From positions 1-59,866 of the forward strand of contig JAUVWL010000024.1 in NCBI GenBank assembly GCA_030604135.1: DNA of 59,866 nucleotides, written 5' to 3'. Positions 29,428 through 39,000 of the stretch are shown here, in pieces. Numbering within the stretch: the stretch's first letter is position 1; each line of letters begins with the position of its first letter. A program made the position numbers and the translations under genes. The DNA is from Burkholderiales bacterium. GTDB taxonomy: Bacteria > Pseudomonadota > Gammaproteobacteria > Burkholderiales > Burkholderiaceae_C. The notes below the pieces were generated by a model, which was given only the letters and a program-made list of their open reading frames with translations, was not told the origin of the DNA and ran no database searches.

Positions 29428-29766
29428 ATGCCCACGATCAAGATCCTTCCCCATCCCGAATACTGCCCGCAGGGCACGGAAATCCAGGCCCCGGCCGGCA
29501 CCTCTGTCTGCGAGGCCTTGCTGGAAAACGGTGTGGCCATCGAGCACGCCTGTGACATGAGCTGTGCCTGTACCACCTGCCACGTCATTGTGCGGGACGG
29601 GTTTGACAGCCTCGGCGAACTGGACGAGACCGAGGAGGACCTGCTGGACAGGGCCTGGGGCCTGGAGCCCCAGTCAAGACTGTCCTGCCAGGCCATTCTG
29701 GCTCAACGAGACATCACCATCGAGATACCGCGCTACACGATCAACCACGCGCGCGAGAACCACTGA
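29428..29766 (+). CDS. fdx: ISC-system 2Fe-2S ferredoxin
   Basis: A 112-residue adrenodoxin-type ferredoxin that supplies electrons to IscS/IscU assembly. The four cluster cysteines are in EHACDMSCACTTCH (C-x5-C-x2-C) and RLSCQA. It starts 7 bases after hscA. The usual next gene, iscX, is not found downstream. Confidence 0.97.
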   Translation: MPTIKILPHPEYCPQGTEIQAPAGTSVCEALLENGVAIEHACDMSCACTTCHVIVRDGFDSLGELDETEEDLLDRAWGLEPQSRLSCQAILAQRDITIEIPRYTINHARENH

Positions 29767-29819
29767 CGCTGAAGTGGCCGAGTCCGCGTCAGACCCGGTA
29801 AAGACCACAAGGAAACCGC

Positions 29820-30521
29820 ATGCGCCAGATCGTCCTGGACACAGAAACCACCGGCCTGTCGGCCGAGAACGGTGACCGCATCATCGAGATCGGCTGCGTT
29901 GAGCTGCTGCACCGCAAGCTGACCGGATTCAACCTGCATCACTATGTGAATCCCGGGCGCGACAGCCATGAAGATGCGCTCAAGGTGCACGGTATCAGCA
30001 ACGAATTCCTGCGCGACAAACCCAAGTTTGCCGAGATCGCCGACGAGCTGCTGGCCTATCTGGACGGGGCCGAGCTGATCATCCACAACGCGCCCTTCGA
30101 CCTGGCTTTTCTGAACAAGGAGCTGGAGCTGCTGGGACGGCCCCCCATCACCGGGGTGGTTTCGGGGGTGATCGACAGCCTCGTGATGGCCAAGGAAATG
30201 TTCCCCGGCAAACGCAACGGCCTTGATGCCCTGTGCGACCGGCTGGGTGTCGACAATTCGGGCCGCACCCTGCACGGCGCTTTGCTCGATGCGGAGCTGT
30301 TGGCCGACGTCTACATCAACATGACCCGGGGCCAGGACGCCCTCATCATGGACATGGATGTGACCGAAGGGCCGGACGGCGACACGCTGACGCTGGACCT
30401 CAGCCGGTTCGACCTGCCCGTGCTGCTGGCCAATGAGCAAGAGGCGCAGGCCCACGAGGCTGTGCTGGCCGACATCGACAAGGCCAGCAAGGGCCGGCTC
30501 GTCTGGCGTCAGGTTGCCTGA
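29820..30521 (+). CDS. dnaQ: DNA polymerase III subunit epsilon
   Basis: A 233-residue 3'-5' proofreading exonuclease of Pol III. Exo I is VLDTETTGL (Asp and Glu catalytic). Exo II is IIHNAPFDLAFLN, and Exo III is LHGALLDAELLADVY. The C-terminal part that binds the alpha subunit is present. It follows fdx by 53 bases in the same direction and may be read with the ISC operon. No rnhA partner is adjacent. Confidence 0.96.
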   Translation: MRQIVLDTETTGLSAENGDRIIEIGCVELLHRKLTGFNLHHYVNPGRDSHEDALKVHGISNEFLRDKPKFAEIADELLAYLDGAELIIHNAPFDLAFLNKELELLGRPPITGVVSGVIDSLVMAKEMFPGKRNGLDALCDRLGVDNSGRTLHGALLDAELLADVYINMTRGQDALIMDMDVTEGPDGDTLTLDLSRFDLPVLLANEQEAQAHEAVLADIDKASKGRLVWRQVA

Positions 30522-30567
30522 TGCCAAAAAAGCCGATGGTCGAAAAAAATCTGCTCGGAAAGCAGGC

Positions 30568-30573
30568 TATAAT
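30568..30573 (+). promoter_or_regulatory. -10 element of tRNA-Val(CAC)
   Basis: A perfect TATAAT lies 49 bases before the tRNA 5' end. It directly follows a small CTGCT/AGCAG hairpin. No convincing -35 box is visible at 17 bases (A-rich AAAAAT there). Confidence 0.5.
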
Positions 30574-30621
30574 CTGAGGCTTCCGAGAGAACAGCTTGAT
30601 CGCAAGGCCAAGTTGTTTTCC

Positions 30622-30696
30622 GGGCGGTTAGCTCAGTGGTAGAGCACTGCCTTCACACGGCAGGGGTCGCAGGTTCGAACCCTGCACCGCCCACCA
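30622..30696 (+). tRNA. tRNA-Val (anticodon CAC)
   Basis: A cloverleaf with acceptor GGGCGGT/ACCGCCC, D loop AGCTCAGTGGTAGAGC and anticodon loop TTCACAC on a CTGCC/GGCAG stem. The T loop is GGTTCGAACC, and an encoded CCA ends at 30696. Confidence 0.97.
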
Positions 30697-30703
30697 AGGT
30701 TTG

Positions 30704-30731
30704 AAACGGCACCCTTCCGGGTGCCGTTTTT
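30704..30731 (+). terminator. Intrinsic terminator of tRNA-Val(CAC)
   Basis: An 11-bp perfect stem (AAACGGCACCC with GGGTGCCGTTT) with a TTCC loop, running into TTTTT. It begins 8 bases after the tRNA. It can also serve the convergent DUF2889 gene ending at 30736. Confidence 0.9.
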
Positions 30732-30735
30732 GTTT

Positions 30736-31299
30736 TCAGGCCAACGTTTCCGGTTTGGCAGGCGCCCGCCAGCGGAAAAACATCGGATACACCTTCTCCA
30801 CCACCGGGCCATCGAAGTCCCAGGCCAGGCACTTGCCCAGGTGCATCGGGGGCATTCCGTCAGGTGGCGGTGCAAACGACGCCGAGCGGGACTGGAACGC
30901 GGCTGTGGCCATGGCAAACAACAGCTCGCGCAGGTGCGTACAGCCCTGGATGCCGCCCAGGTGGCGTTCGATGGCCTGGCGCCACCCACGACCCATGGTG
31001 CTGCCGATCATCCGCTCCATCGGTGCCTGCGCCTCGGGGCAGGGCTTGTGCGGAAAACTGTCCATCACCGCCACGATGTCTCGCACCACCATCTGGTCGT
31101 CCAGCGTGACCCGGATGCGCATGTGGTGGATCGGTTGTTCGGGTTCCCAGCGCCCTTCACCTTCGATTTCGAAGGCATGGGGTTTGGTGTCCAGCAGTTC
31201 GCCTTCAATGTCCCACAGGCCATCGTCCCGATGGAAGCCCTGGAAGCGGATCTGTCGGGTGTGCATGGGGGTGCGCGGGGCAGGTGGGGGCAAGGGCAA
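30736..31299 (-). CDS. DUF2889 domain-containing protein
   Basis: A 187-residue protein of the DUF2889 family, function unknown. The recognisable N-terminus is P-x-P-R-x-x-x-H-x-R, followed by GFHRDDGLWDIEGELLDTKPH. Other family features are HHMRIRVTLDD and, late in the protein, CTHLRELLFAMATAA. The TTG at 31299 is chosen because it gives the family's MPLxPPAPR-type start and has AAGAGG 6 bases upstream; ATG 31266 would cut off the conserved start. No signal peptide or membrane segment. Confidence 0.8.
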   Translation of the reverse strand: MPLPPPAPRTPMHTRQIRFQGFHRDDGLWDIEGELLDTKPHAFEIEGEGRWEPEQPIHHMRIRVTLDDQMVVRDIVAVMDSFPHKPCPEAQAPMERMIGSTMGRGWRQAIERHLGGIQGCTHLRELLFAMATAAFQSRSASFAPPPDGMPPMHLGKCLAWDFDGPVVEKVYPMFFRWRAPAKPETLA

Positions 31300-31379
31300 G
31301 TTCAACCTCTTCAGATCACACAAAAAACCGAGCCCGAGGATACGCGAGATCGCGTTTCTGCTCTGTCACCGGTTCAACG

Positions 31380-31967
31380 TCACCACGACAGACGGGCCCA
31401 CCACAGGCGCAGCCGCATCCCGGTCTCGCTGGTGAAGCCTACGGTGGGCGCGCGCAGACGGCCTTTGGCATCAACGACCACAAAGGCCGGTACCGCAGAG
31501 AACCCCAGCTCCCGGGTCAGCTGCCCCTGCGTGTCCACCAGCGTGACCCAGGGCAGCCCGCGCTGGCGCTGCACCTGCGTGACCGCCGCCGCCGGGCCCG
31601 ACTGCATGGCCACCGTCAGAACCGGCCAGTCGCGGCCGAGGGCGGTGACGCTGCCTTCCTCCACCCGACAGATCGCACACCATTCGGCCCACAGGTGCAA
31701 GGCCACCGGCTGCCCCTCGAATGCCGTTCGCATCAGCGCCACGGCTTCGGCCAGGCTCATGTCGTGGGTGCTGCCGTCGCCACGCAGCAACTGCACGCGG
31801 GCATCGGCTGGCAGGATGTCAGGTACCGCCCGCGTCTGCCAGCCCTGCACCCCGAAGAACACCACGGCCACCAGCAACAAAGTGCCCAGGTGGCCGCGCC
31901 AGCTGCGGCGCCACCAGGCCCACAGGCGAGGGGGTACAGAGGAGGTTGAGGCAGGGTTTTCGCTCAT
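31380..31967 (-). CDS. Membrane-anchored thioredoxin-like protein disulfide oxidoreductase (ScsD/TlpA type)
   Basis: A 195-residue protein with one N-terminal TM helix (HLGTLLLVAVVFFGVQGW, about residues 26-43) that places the thioredoxin domain in the periplasm. The redox motif is WAEWCAICR (C-x-x-C near residue 92). The cis-Pro loop is SAVPAFVVVD. The linker mentions no haem-maturation partners nearby, so the substrate is unknown. ATG 31967 (MSENP) is preferred over 31976. Divergent from the TrpB2 gene. Confidence 0.8.
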   Translation of the reverse strand: MSENPASTSSVPPRLWAWWRRSWRGHLGTLLLVAVVFFGVQGWQTRAVPDILPADARVQLLRGDGSTHDMSLAEAVALMRTAFEGQPVALHLWAEWCAICRVEEGSVTALGRDWPVLTVAMQSGPAAAVTQVQRQRGLPWVTLVDTQGQLTRELGFSAVPAFVVVDAKGRLRAPTVGFTSETGMRLRLWWARLSW

Positions 31968-32060
31968 GGGTCTCATGCTACATTGGGTGTGGACAGGCCT
32001 GCTTCACCAAGCCTTTGCCAGGGCCTGTTTCGTTGAACGACAACCCACAGGAGACCGCGC

Positions 32061-33431
32061 GTGACCACACCCACCAAGTACCTGCTCAACGAAAGCCAGA
32101 TGCCCAAGTTCTGGTACAACATCCAGGCCGACCTGCCCAAGGCGCTGCCGCCGGTGTTGCACCCGGGTACTTTGCAGCCCATCGGTCCCGACGACCTGGC
32201 GCCGCTGTTCCCCATGGAACTGATCATGCAGGAGGTCAGCACCGAGCGCGAGATCGAGATTCCCGAACCGGTGCGCGAGATTTACAAGCTGTGGCGCCCG
32301 GCGCCGCTGTACCGTGCCCACCGGCTGGAGAAAGTGCTGGGCACACCGGCCAAGATTTTTTACAAGTACGAGGGCGTCAGCCCGGCCGGCAGCCACAAGC
32401 CCAACACCGCGATTCCGCAGGCCTTCTACAACCAGCAGGCCGGCATCAAGCGCCTGACCACCGAGACGGGGGCCGGCCAGTGGGGTACCTCGCTGTCGTT
32501 TGCCGGCAGCCTGTTCGACCTGGAGGTGCTGGTGTTCCAGGTGCGTGTCTCCTACGACCAGAAGCCCTACCGCCGCGCGGTCATGGAGACCTACGGCGCG
32601 CGCTGCCTGCCGTCGCCGTCCAACGAAACGCAATACGGCCGCAGTGTGCTGGCGCAGCGGCCCGATCACCCGGGCAGCCTGGGCATCGCCATTTCCGAGG
32701 CGGTCGAGCTGGCTGCCCAGCGCGACGACACCAAGTACGCCCTGGGTTCGGTGCTCAACCATGTGCTCATGCACCAGACCATCATTGGCCTGGAATCCAT
32801 GGAGCAGATGCAGATGGCCGATGCCTGGCCCGATGTGGTGGTGGGTTGCACCGGTGGCGGCTCCAACTTTGCCGGCATCGCCTTTCCCTACATCGGCCAT
32901 GCACTGCGCGGAGGAAAACGTCCGCGCATCGTGGCGGTCGAGCCGGCAGCCTGCCCGTCGCTCACCCGCGGCAAGTACGCCTACGACTTCGGCGACACCG
33001 GCCACATGACGCCGCTGACCAAGATGCACACGCTGGGCAGCACCTTCACGCCGCCGGGCTTCCATGCCGGTGGCCTGCGCTACCACGGCATGGCGCCGCT
33101 GGTCAGCCATTGCAGGGAGCTGGGCCTGATGGAAGCCACCGCCTACACCCAGGGCCAGTGCTTCGAAGCGGGCGTGACATTCGCGCGTGCGGAGGGCATC
33201 GTGCCGGCACCCGAGGCCAACCACGCGGTCAAGGGCGCCATTGAAGAAGCCCTGCGCTGCAAGCGCGAGGGCAGGAGCGAGACCATCCTCTTCAACCTGT
33301 GTGGCCACGGGCACTTCGACATGGCGGCCTACCAGAAGTACTTCGCGGGCGAACTCAAGGACGAGGCCTACGACGAGAAAGAGCTGGCCATGGCCCTGTC
33401 GGGCCTGCCCAGCGTGCCCGAACCGGCCTGA
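32061..33431 (+). CDS. TrpB-like PLP-dependent enzyme (TrpB2 type)
   Basis: A 456-residue tryptophan synthase beta-like protein of the long TrpB2 subfamily. The PLP Lys is in SPAGSHKPNTA (about residue 112). The aldehyde/phosphate loop is GCTGGGSNFAGIAFP (about residue 270). TETGAGQWG is the substrate-carboxylate loop. TrpB2 proteins usually stand apart from trpA, as here, and convert serine and indole on their own or have other beta-replacement roles. The GTG at 32061 follows AGGAGA by 7 bases. Confidence 0.9.
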   Translation: MTTPTKYLLNESQMPKFWYNIQADLPKALPPVLHPGTLQPIGPDDLAPLFPMELIMQEVSTEREIEIPEPVREIYKLWRPAPLYRAHRLEKVLGTPAKIFYKYEGVSPAGSHKPNTAIPQAFYNQQAGIKRLTTETGAGQWGTSLSFAGSLFDLEVLVFQVRVSYDQKPYRRAVMETYGARCLPSPSNETQYGRSVLAQRPDHPGSLGIAISEAVELAAQRDDTKYALGSVLNHVLMHQTIIGLESMEQMQMADAWPDVVVGCTGGGSNFAGIAFPYIGHALRGGKRPRIVAVEPAACPSLTRGKYAYDFGDTGHMTPLTKMHTLGSTFTPPGFHAGGLRYHGMAPLVSHCRELGLMEATAYTQGQCFEAGVTFARAEGIVPAPEANHAVKGAIEEALRCKREGRSETILFNLCGHGHFDMAAYQKYFAGELKDEAYDEKELAMALSGLPSVPEPA

Positions 33432-33443
33432 GCGGCCAGCGGG

Positions 33444-34160
33444 TCAGGGCTGGACCACTTCGAGCAGGCGGTCCAGCCCGCCCATGTCGATGGCCACCTG
33501 GGCCTGCGCCCGCACCTTGGGCTTGGCCCGGTAGGCCACCGACAGGCCGACGGCGCCCATCATCTCCAGGTCGTTGGCGCCGTCACCCATGGCAATCGCC
33601 TGCTGCGGACTGATGCCCAGCAGGTCACAGGTCTGCAGCACGGTGGCGCGCTTCTGGGCGCCGTCGCAGATGTCGCCCCAGTTCTGGTCGACCATGCGGC
33701 CGGTCAGCAGACCGTCCACGATTTCCAACTGGTTGCTGCGGGCAAAGTCCAGCGCCAGGCGATCGCGCAGGCGGTTGGTGAAGAAGGTGAAGCCGCCACT
33801 GACCAGCAGCACCTTCAGCCCGGCGGCCTTGCAGGCCAGCACGAGCTCGGCCGCGCCAGGGTTGAGCTGCAGGCGGTGCCGGTAGACCTGTTCCAGGTGC
33901 TCCACGCTCACACCTTTGAGCAGTGCGACACGTTGGCGCAGGCTGTCCTTGTAGTCGGTGATCTCGCCGCGCATGGCGGCCTCGGTGATGGCGGCGACCT
34001 CGGCCTTGCGGCCGGCCGCGTCGGCGATCTCGTCCACGCACTCGATGTTGATCAGCGTCGAGTCCATGTCGAAGGCGATCAGCTTGAAGTCGCGCAGGCG
34101 CAGGGGAGGGGTGAAGCCCTGCACGGTCAGACCGGGGGCGAATTCGATGGGCGAGGACAT
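33444..34160 (-). CDS. serB: Phosphoserine phosphatase
   Basis: A 238-residue HAD phosphatase for the last step of serine synthesis. The DxDST motif is IAFDMDSTLINIECVDEIAD (nucleophile about residue 32). Motif II is LLVSGGFTFF and motif III is AIAMGDGANDLEMM. The N-terminal ACT-like region is short compared with E. coli SerB. Convergent with the TrpB2 gene, 12 bases apart. Confidence 0.95.
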   Translation of the reverse strand: MSSPIEFAPGLTVQGFTPPLRLRDFKLIAFDMDSTLINIECVDEIADAAGRKAEVAAITEAAMRGEITDYKDSLRQRVALLKGVSVEHLEQVYRHRLQLNPGAAELVLACKAAGLKVLLVSGGFTFFTNRLRDRLALDFARSNQLEIVDGLLTGRMVDQNWGDICDGAQKRATVLQTCDLLGISPQQAIAMGDGANDLEMMGAVGLSVAYRAKPKVRAQAQVAIDMGGLDRLLEVVQP

Positions 34161-34167
34161 CTTGCGA

Positions 34168-34770
34168 TTATTGCGGATGCGGGACGGGTGTCAGGAGGGC
34201 ATCCAGGGCCGCCTCGGCAGCCGGCAGGTCCAGGTGCCCGGCCATGGTCAGCTGAGCCAGCCCGTGCACCGTGCCCCACAGCGCGGTGGCCAACGGAGCC
34301 GGCGGCACGGGTGGCAGCACGCCGGCCGCCTGGGCCTGTGTCACGCAAGCGGCCAGCAAATCCTCATTGTCGGCAATCAGGGGTGCCATTTCAGCGGAGG
34401 GCTCACCGGGCCGGCAGTACTGCGGGTCGAACACCAGTGCAAAGCTGTGGGGCTCACGTGCCGCGAAACGCACGTAGGCCTTGCCCAGCGCCAGTACCCG
34501 TTCCCGTGGCCCGATGGCGGACGCCACGGCTTGCTGTTGGGCCAGCAGCAAGCGGCGCATGCCTTCCACCCCGGCAGCGCGGATCAGGTCATCGCGGTCC
34601 GTGAAGTAGTGGTAGGGCGCCGCATGGCTGACCTGGGCCGCCCGGGCCAGCTCACGCAGGCTCAGCTTCGCGGCAGGGAGCTCGACCAGCAGGCGCAGGG
34701 CGGCGTCCAGCAGGGCCTGGCGAAGATTGCCGTGGTGATAGGCGCGCTTGTCTTCGGGAGAACTTGACAC
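34168..34770 (-). CDS. TetR/AcrR family transcriptional regulator
   Basis: A 200-residue TetR-type repressor. The DNA-binding N-terminus is AYHHGNLRQALLDAALRLL...LSLRELARAAQVSHAAPYHYFTDRDDLI. The C-terminal WHG domain (AKAYVRFAAREPHSFALVF, TALWGTVHGLAQL) is visible. The GTG at 34770 places the conserved start near the N-terminus. A TTG at 34812 is also in frame and would enter the divergent promoter. It lies only 7 bases from the downstream serB start codon and may be co-transcribed with it. Divergent from the flavoprotein, its likely target. Confidence 0.85.
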   Translation of the reverse strand: MSSSPEDKRAYHHGNLRQALLDAALRLLVELPAAKLSLRELARAAQVSHAAPYHYFTDRDDLIRAAGVEGMRRLLLAQQQAVASAIGPRERVLALGKAYVRFAAREPHSFALVFDPQYCRPGEPSAEMAPLIADNEDLLAACVTQAQAAGVLPPVPPAPLATALWGTVHGLAQLTMAGHLDLPAAEAALDALLTPVPHPQ

Positions 34771-34838
34771 CAGCAAGATTCTATCGGACACTTCGCCAAT
34801 CAATGTTGACAATGTAAAGATAGAAAGGCAGGTGATTC

Positions 34839-35480
34839 ATGGCCGACGTGCTCATCATCGACGGGCATCCCGATGCGTCCTCCTTGTGTGCCGCTCTGTC
34901 AGGCAGCCATGCAGAGGGACTGCGGGACAGCGGACGCTCGGTCGATGTCCTCGCGTTGCGCGATCTCGCGTTCGATCCCATCTTGCATGTAGGGTTTCGC
35001 GAACACCAGCCGTTGGAGCCCGACCTGATGCGAGCGCAGCAGCTCATCGCCGAAGCGCGACGCATCGTGGTGGTGATACCTGTCTGGTGGGGCTCCATGC
35101 CGGCCCTGCTCAAGGGCTTCTTCGACCGCACGCTGGAGCGCGGCTGGGCCTTCCGCTACCTGCCCAATGGCATGCCCGAGGGGCTGCTGGCCGGGCGCAG
35201 TGCGCGGGTCATCGTGACCAGCGACTCCCCCGCCTGGTATCTGCGCTTTGTCCAGGGTGACCCGACGGTTCGTTCCCTGGTGCGCAGCACGCTGAAATTC
35301 TGTGGGCTCAAACCGGTGGACCTGACGCGTATCGGGCCGGTGCACACGTCCACCGCAGAGCAGCGGCAGCGTTGGCTGGACCTTGTGCGTGCCCAGGGGA
35401 GGGCGGATGCCCGTCGCCTGCCATCTTTGCAGGCGTCCGGTGCGCACCCCTCCGGATTGACCAGCAAGCTCAGGACCTGA
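34839..35480 (+). CDS. NAD(P)H-dependent flavoprotein oxidoreductase (flavodoxin-like fold)
   Basis: A 213-residue flavodoxin_2-type NAD(P)H:quinone reductase relative. The N-terminal FMN phosphate loop is IIDGHPDASSLC. The FMN-binding PVWWGSMPALLKGFFDRTL lies near residues 80-98, and the dimer/FMN loop GWAFRYLPNGMPEG follows. The C-terminal ARVIVTSDSP is present. It is divergent from a TetR gene, a common layout for electrophile-induced quinone reductases. A direct repeat CAATGT-TGA-CAATGT lies in the spacer at 34801-34815. The 3' end overlaps the convergent DUF4405 gene by 11 bases. Confidence 0.85.
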   Translation: MADVLIIDGHPDASSLCAALSGSHAEGLRDSGRSVDVLALRDLAFDPILHVGFREHQPLEPDLMRAQQLIAEARRIVVVIPVWWGSMPALLKGFFDRTLERGWAFRYLPNGMPEGLLAGRSARVIVTSDSPAWYLRFVQGDPTVRSLVRSTLKFCGLKPVDLTRIGPVHTSTAEQRQRWLDLVRAQGRADARRLPSLQASGAHPSGLTSKLRT

Positions 35481-35973
35481 CCTGTGGCAGCACCTTGATC
35501 AGGGTGCTGACTTGCCGGCGCAGGTCAACGCCGACCAGGTCGGCCACAGACTGCTGGTCGCTGGTGACCGAGATGCCGGCTGCCTGCAGCCGTGCCTTGA
35601 CGTCCTCTGTTGTGGTCCCTGCCACCTGTGCCAGAACGGGAAGCGGTGCCTTGGCCAGTGCCCGAAGTGGCGGGGCAAAGCCGGGGTCTTGCCTGGCACC
35701 GCCGAGCGGGACGAAGCTCACGAGCAGAACGGCGGTGAGCACACCCATCACGAGCTTGCCGGTGGTCTGGGTGAAGTAACGTTTGAATGCCGGCAGGTTC
35801 AGCAGCACATGAAGGCCGACGCCGATCACCATGGCCCAGCTCAGCCATTCATGCACCACCTTGTTAAGTCCGGTGTCCAGGTGAAAGAACATCAGCACGC
35901 CAGTGACGGCGCTGATCAGGAAAGCGCCGATCACCAAGGGCGTGATCCAGGCGCGGTGCGGGTTGAGATTCAT
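35470..35973 (-). CDS. DUF4405 domain-containing membrane protein
   Basis: A 167-residue protein with three hydrophobic helices in its first 95 residues (AWITPLVIGAFLISAVTG, WLSWAMVIGVGLHVLLNL, LVMGVLTAVLLVSFVPL). The second helix pair holds His residues in VHEWLSW and GLHVLL that could bind haem, as in DUF4405/cytochrome-b-like proteins. The C-terminal part, VAGTTTEDVKARLQAAGI, looks like a small soluble helical domain. Function unknown. Confidence 0.75.
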   Translation of the reverse strand: MNLNPHRAWITPLVIGAFLISAVTGVLMFFHLDTGLNKVVHEWLSWAMVIGVGLHVLLNLPAFKRYFTQTTGKLVMGVLTAVLLVSFVPLGGARQDPGFAPPLRALAKAPLPVLAQVAGTTTEDVKARLQAAGISVTSDQQSVADLVGVDLRRQVSTLIKVLPQVRS

Positions 35974-36094
35974 GGATCAGACTCCTGTCATTTCGTTGCC
36001 GCTACGCTATGCTGCAACGGTGAAAGAAGTTTCGCAATCTGATCGTGAACGCCTGATGAACAAAGTTTTCGATGGTTGTCCTGCTTGATCGGGG

Positions 36095-39000
36095 TCAAGC
36101 CGAAACCAGCGTCGCATCCTGCTTCAGTGGCTGCCCCAACGCCCTGAGCACATCGCGAACCATCTGCACCCGGTCTTTCACCTCGGGCAGGGCGCGCTCG
36201 ATGCGCAGTTTTTCGTTGCCCGCCAGCTTGATGTGGCGGTTCTTCTGGATCAGTTCAATGATGCGCATCGGTTCCACCGGTGGGTTGGGTCGGAACGTGA
36301 TGTTGATGACGCCCGGCGCCGCATCGACCTTGACCACACCGTAAGGCTGCGAGATCACCCGCAGCCGGTGCACGTCAACCAGGGTCTGGGCCTGCGGCGG
36401 CAGCTTGCCGAAGCGGTCCACGATTTCTTCCAGCAGGCTGTCCACCTGGTCGGTGGTCTTCGCGGTGGCGAGCTTTTTGTAGAAGGACAGGCGCAGGTGC
36501 ACGTCACCGCAGTAATCGTTGGGCAGCAGCGCGGGAGAATGCAGGTTGATGTCGGTCGTGACCGACAGCGGCGAGAGCAGGTCGGGCTCGCGGCCGGCCT
36601 TGAGTGCCTTGACGGCCTCCGACAGCATCTCGTTGTAGAGCTGGAAACCCACCTCCAGCATGTTGCCGCTCTGGTTCTCGCCCAGCACTTCGCCGGCGCC
36701 GCGGATTTCCAGGTCGTGCATGGCCAGGTAGAAGCCAGAGCCCAGTTCCTCCATCTGCTGGATCGCGTCCAGCCGCTGCGCCGCCTGCTTCGTCAGGCCC
36801 TCGATCTCGGGCACCAGCAGATACGCATAGGCCTGGTGATGGCTGCGGCCCACGCGGCCGCGCAGCTGGTGCAGCTGGGCCAGGCCGAACTTGTCGGCGC
36901 GCGCCATCACGATGGTGTTGGCCGTCGGCACGTCAATGCCGGTTTCGATGATGGTCGAGCACAGCAGCAGGTTGAAGCGCTGCGCCACGAAATCGCGCAT
37001 CACCCGCTCCAGTTCGCGCTCGGGCATCTGGCCGTGGGCCATGCCGATACGCGCTTCCGGCAGCAGCTTCTCCAGGGCCTGCCGCCGGTTCTCCATGGTC
37101 TCGACCTCGTTGTGCAGGAAGTAGACCTGCCCGCCCCGCTTGAGCTCGCGCAGCACGGCTTCGCGGATCACGCCATTGCCTTCGTTGCGCACAAAGGTCT
37201 TGATGGCCAGGCGACGCTGGGGCGCGGTGGCAATCACGCTCAGATCGCGCAGGCCTTCCAGCGCCATGCCCAAGGTGCGAGGAATGGGGGTGGCCGTCAG
37301 CGTGAGTACATCCACCTCGGCGCGAAGCTGCTTCATCGCCTCTTTGTGGCGCACGCCAAAGCGGTGTTCCTCGTCGATGATCAGCAGGCCCAGGTTCTTG
37401 AATTGGGTCTTCTCGCTCAGCAGCTTGTGCGTGCCGACCACGATGTCGATACTGCCATCGCTGATGCCCTTCATGGCGGCGGTGATTTCCTTCTGCGAGC
37501 GGAAGCGGCTCATTTCGGCGACCTTCACCGGCCACTTGGCGAACCGGTCGGACAGCGTCTGGAAGTGTTGCTCGGCCAGCAAGGTGGTCGGTGCAAGGAA
37601 CGCTACCTGCTTGCCACCGGTGACTGCCACGAAGGCCGCGCGCAGGGCGACCTCGGTCTTGCCGAAGCCCACGTCGCCACACACCAGCCGGTCCATGGGC
37701 TGCGGGCTGATCATGTCCTGGATGACCGCGTGGATGGCGGCCTTCTGGTCGGCGGTTTCCTCAAAGCCGAAGTCGTTGGCGAATTGTTCGTAGTCCTGTG
37801 CGCTGAACCGGAAAGCATGTCCCTGGCGTGCCGCGCGACGGGCGTAGATGTTCAGCAACTCGGCTGCGGCGTCACGCACCTGTTCGGCCGCCTTGCGCTT
37901 GGCCTTTTCCCACTGGCCGCTGCCCAGCTTGTGCAGCGGCGCTTCGTCGGCACTGACCCCGGTGTAGCGCCCAATCAGCTGCAACTGGCTCACCGGCACG
38001 TACAGCACGGCCTTGTCGGCGTACTCCAGGTGCAGGAATTCCTGCAGCAGGGCGCTGCCGTCAGGGCTTTTCTCGCCCATGTCCAGATTGACCAGGCCCC
38101 GGTAACGGCCGATGCCATGCTGGGCGTGAACCACCGGGTCGCCCACATTGAGCTCACTCAGGTCTTTGATCAGCGCGTCGACATCGCTGACCTGTTCCTG
38201 CTTCTTGCGTCGGCGCGTGGTGGGTCCGGCGGCAAACAGCTCGGTTTCGGTGACCAGGTCCACCGACGCTTCGATCCAGGCAAAGCCGCTGGTCAGGGCG
38301 GCCGTGGCCATCCCCACTTTCTCGTCGCTGTCCAGGAACTCGTTCAGCGTATCGAACACGGGCGGGTTCAGGCCGCTGGCGCGCAGGAAGTCCAGCAAGC
38401 TCTCACGCCGGCCATCGCTCTCGGCCAGCAGCAGCAGGCGGTGCGGGTTCTGGCGCAGGTGGGTCTGCAGGCGTGCCAACGGGTCCTCGGCGCCACGCAC
38501 CACGGTCAGGTCGGGCAGCTTCTGGGCAAAGGCGTTGTCGTGAACGTCGTCGACCCCGGGCCGGATGGCCAGCTGGGCATGGGTCCGGGCTTCGGTGTGG
38601 AACTGCTCGGCGCTCAGGAACAGGTGCTCCGGCGCCAGGGCCGGTCGCTCCGGGTCGCCTTGCACCAGACGGTAGCGGTCGCGCGTGTCCTGCCAGAAGC
38701 GCTGGAAGGCCGGTTCCAGATCGCCGTGCAGCACCACCGTGGCCTGCTCGCCCAGGTAGTCGAAGACGGTGGCGGTTTCCTCGAAGAACAGGGGCAGGTA
38801 GTACTCGATGCCGGCGGTGGCCACGCCATTGCCCATGTCCTTGTAAATGCGGCTCTTGGTCGGGTCGCCCTCCAGCAGTTCCCGCCAGCGGCTGCGAAAG
38901 CGCGCCCGCGCGGCATCGTCCATGGGGAACTCTCGCCCGGGCAACAGGCGCACCTCGGGTACCGGATAAAGACTCCGCTGGCTGTCGGGGTCGAAGGTGC

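Noticed and set aside
34771..34812. TTG start at 34812 for the TetR gene
   Set aside because: Adds 14 residues unlike TetR proteins, has no ribosome-binding site, and would run into the divergent promoter; GTG 34770 is preferred though not certain.
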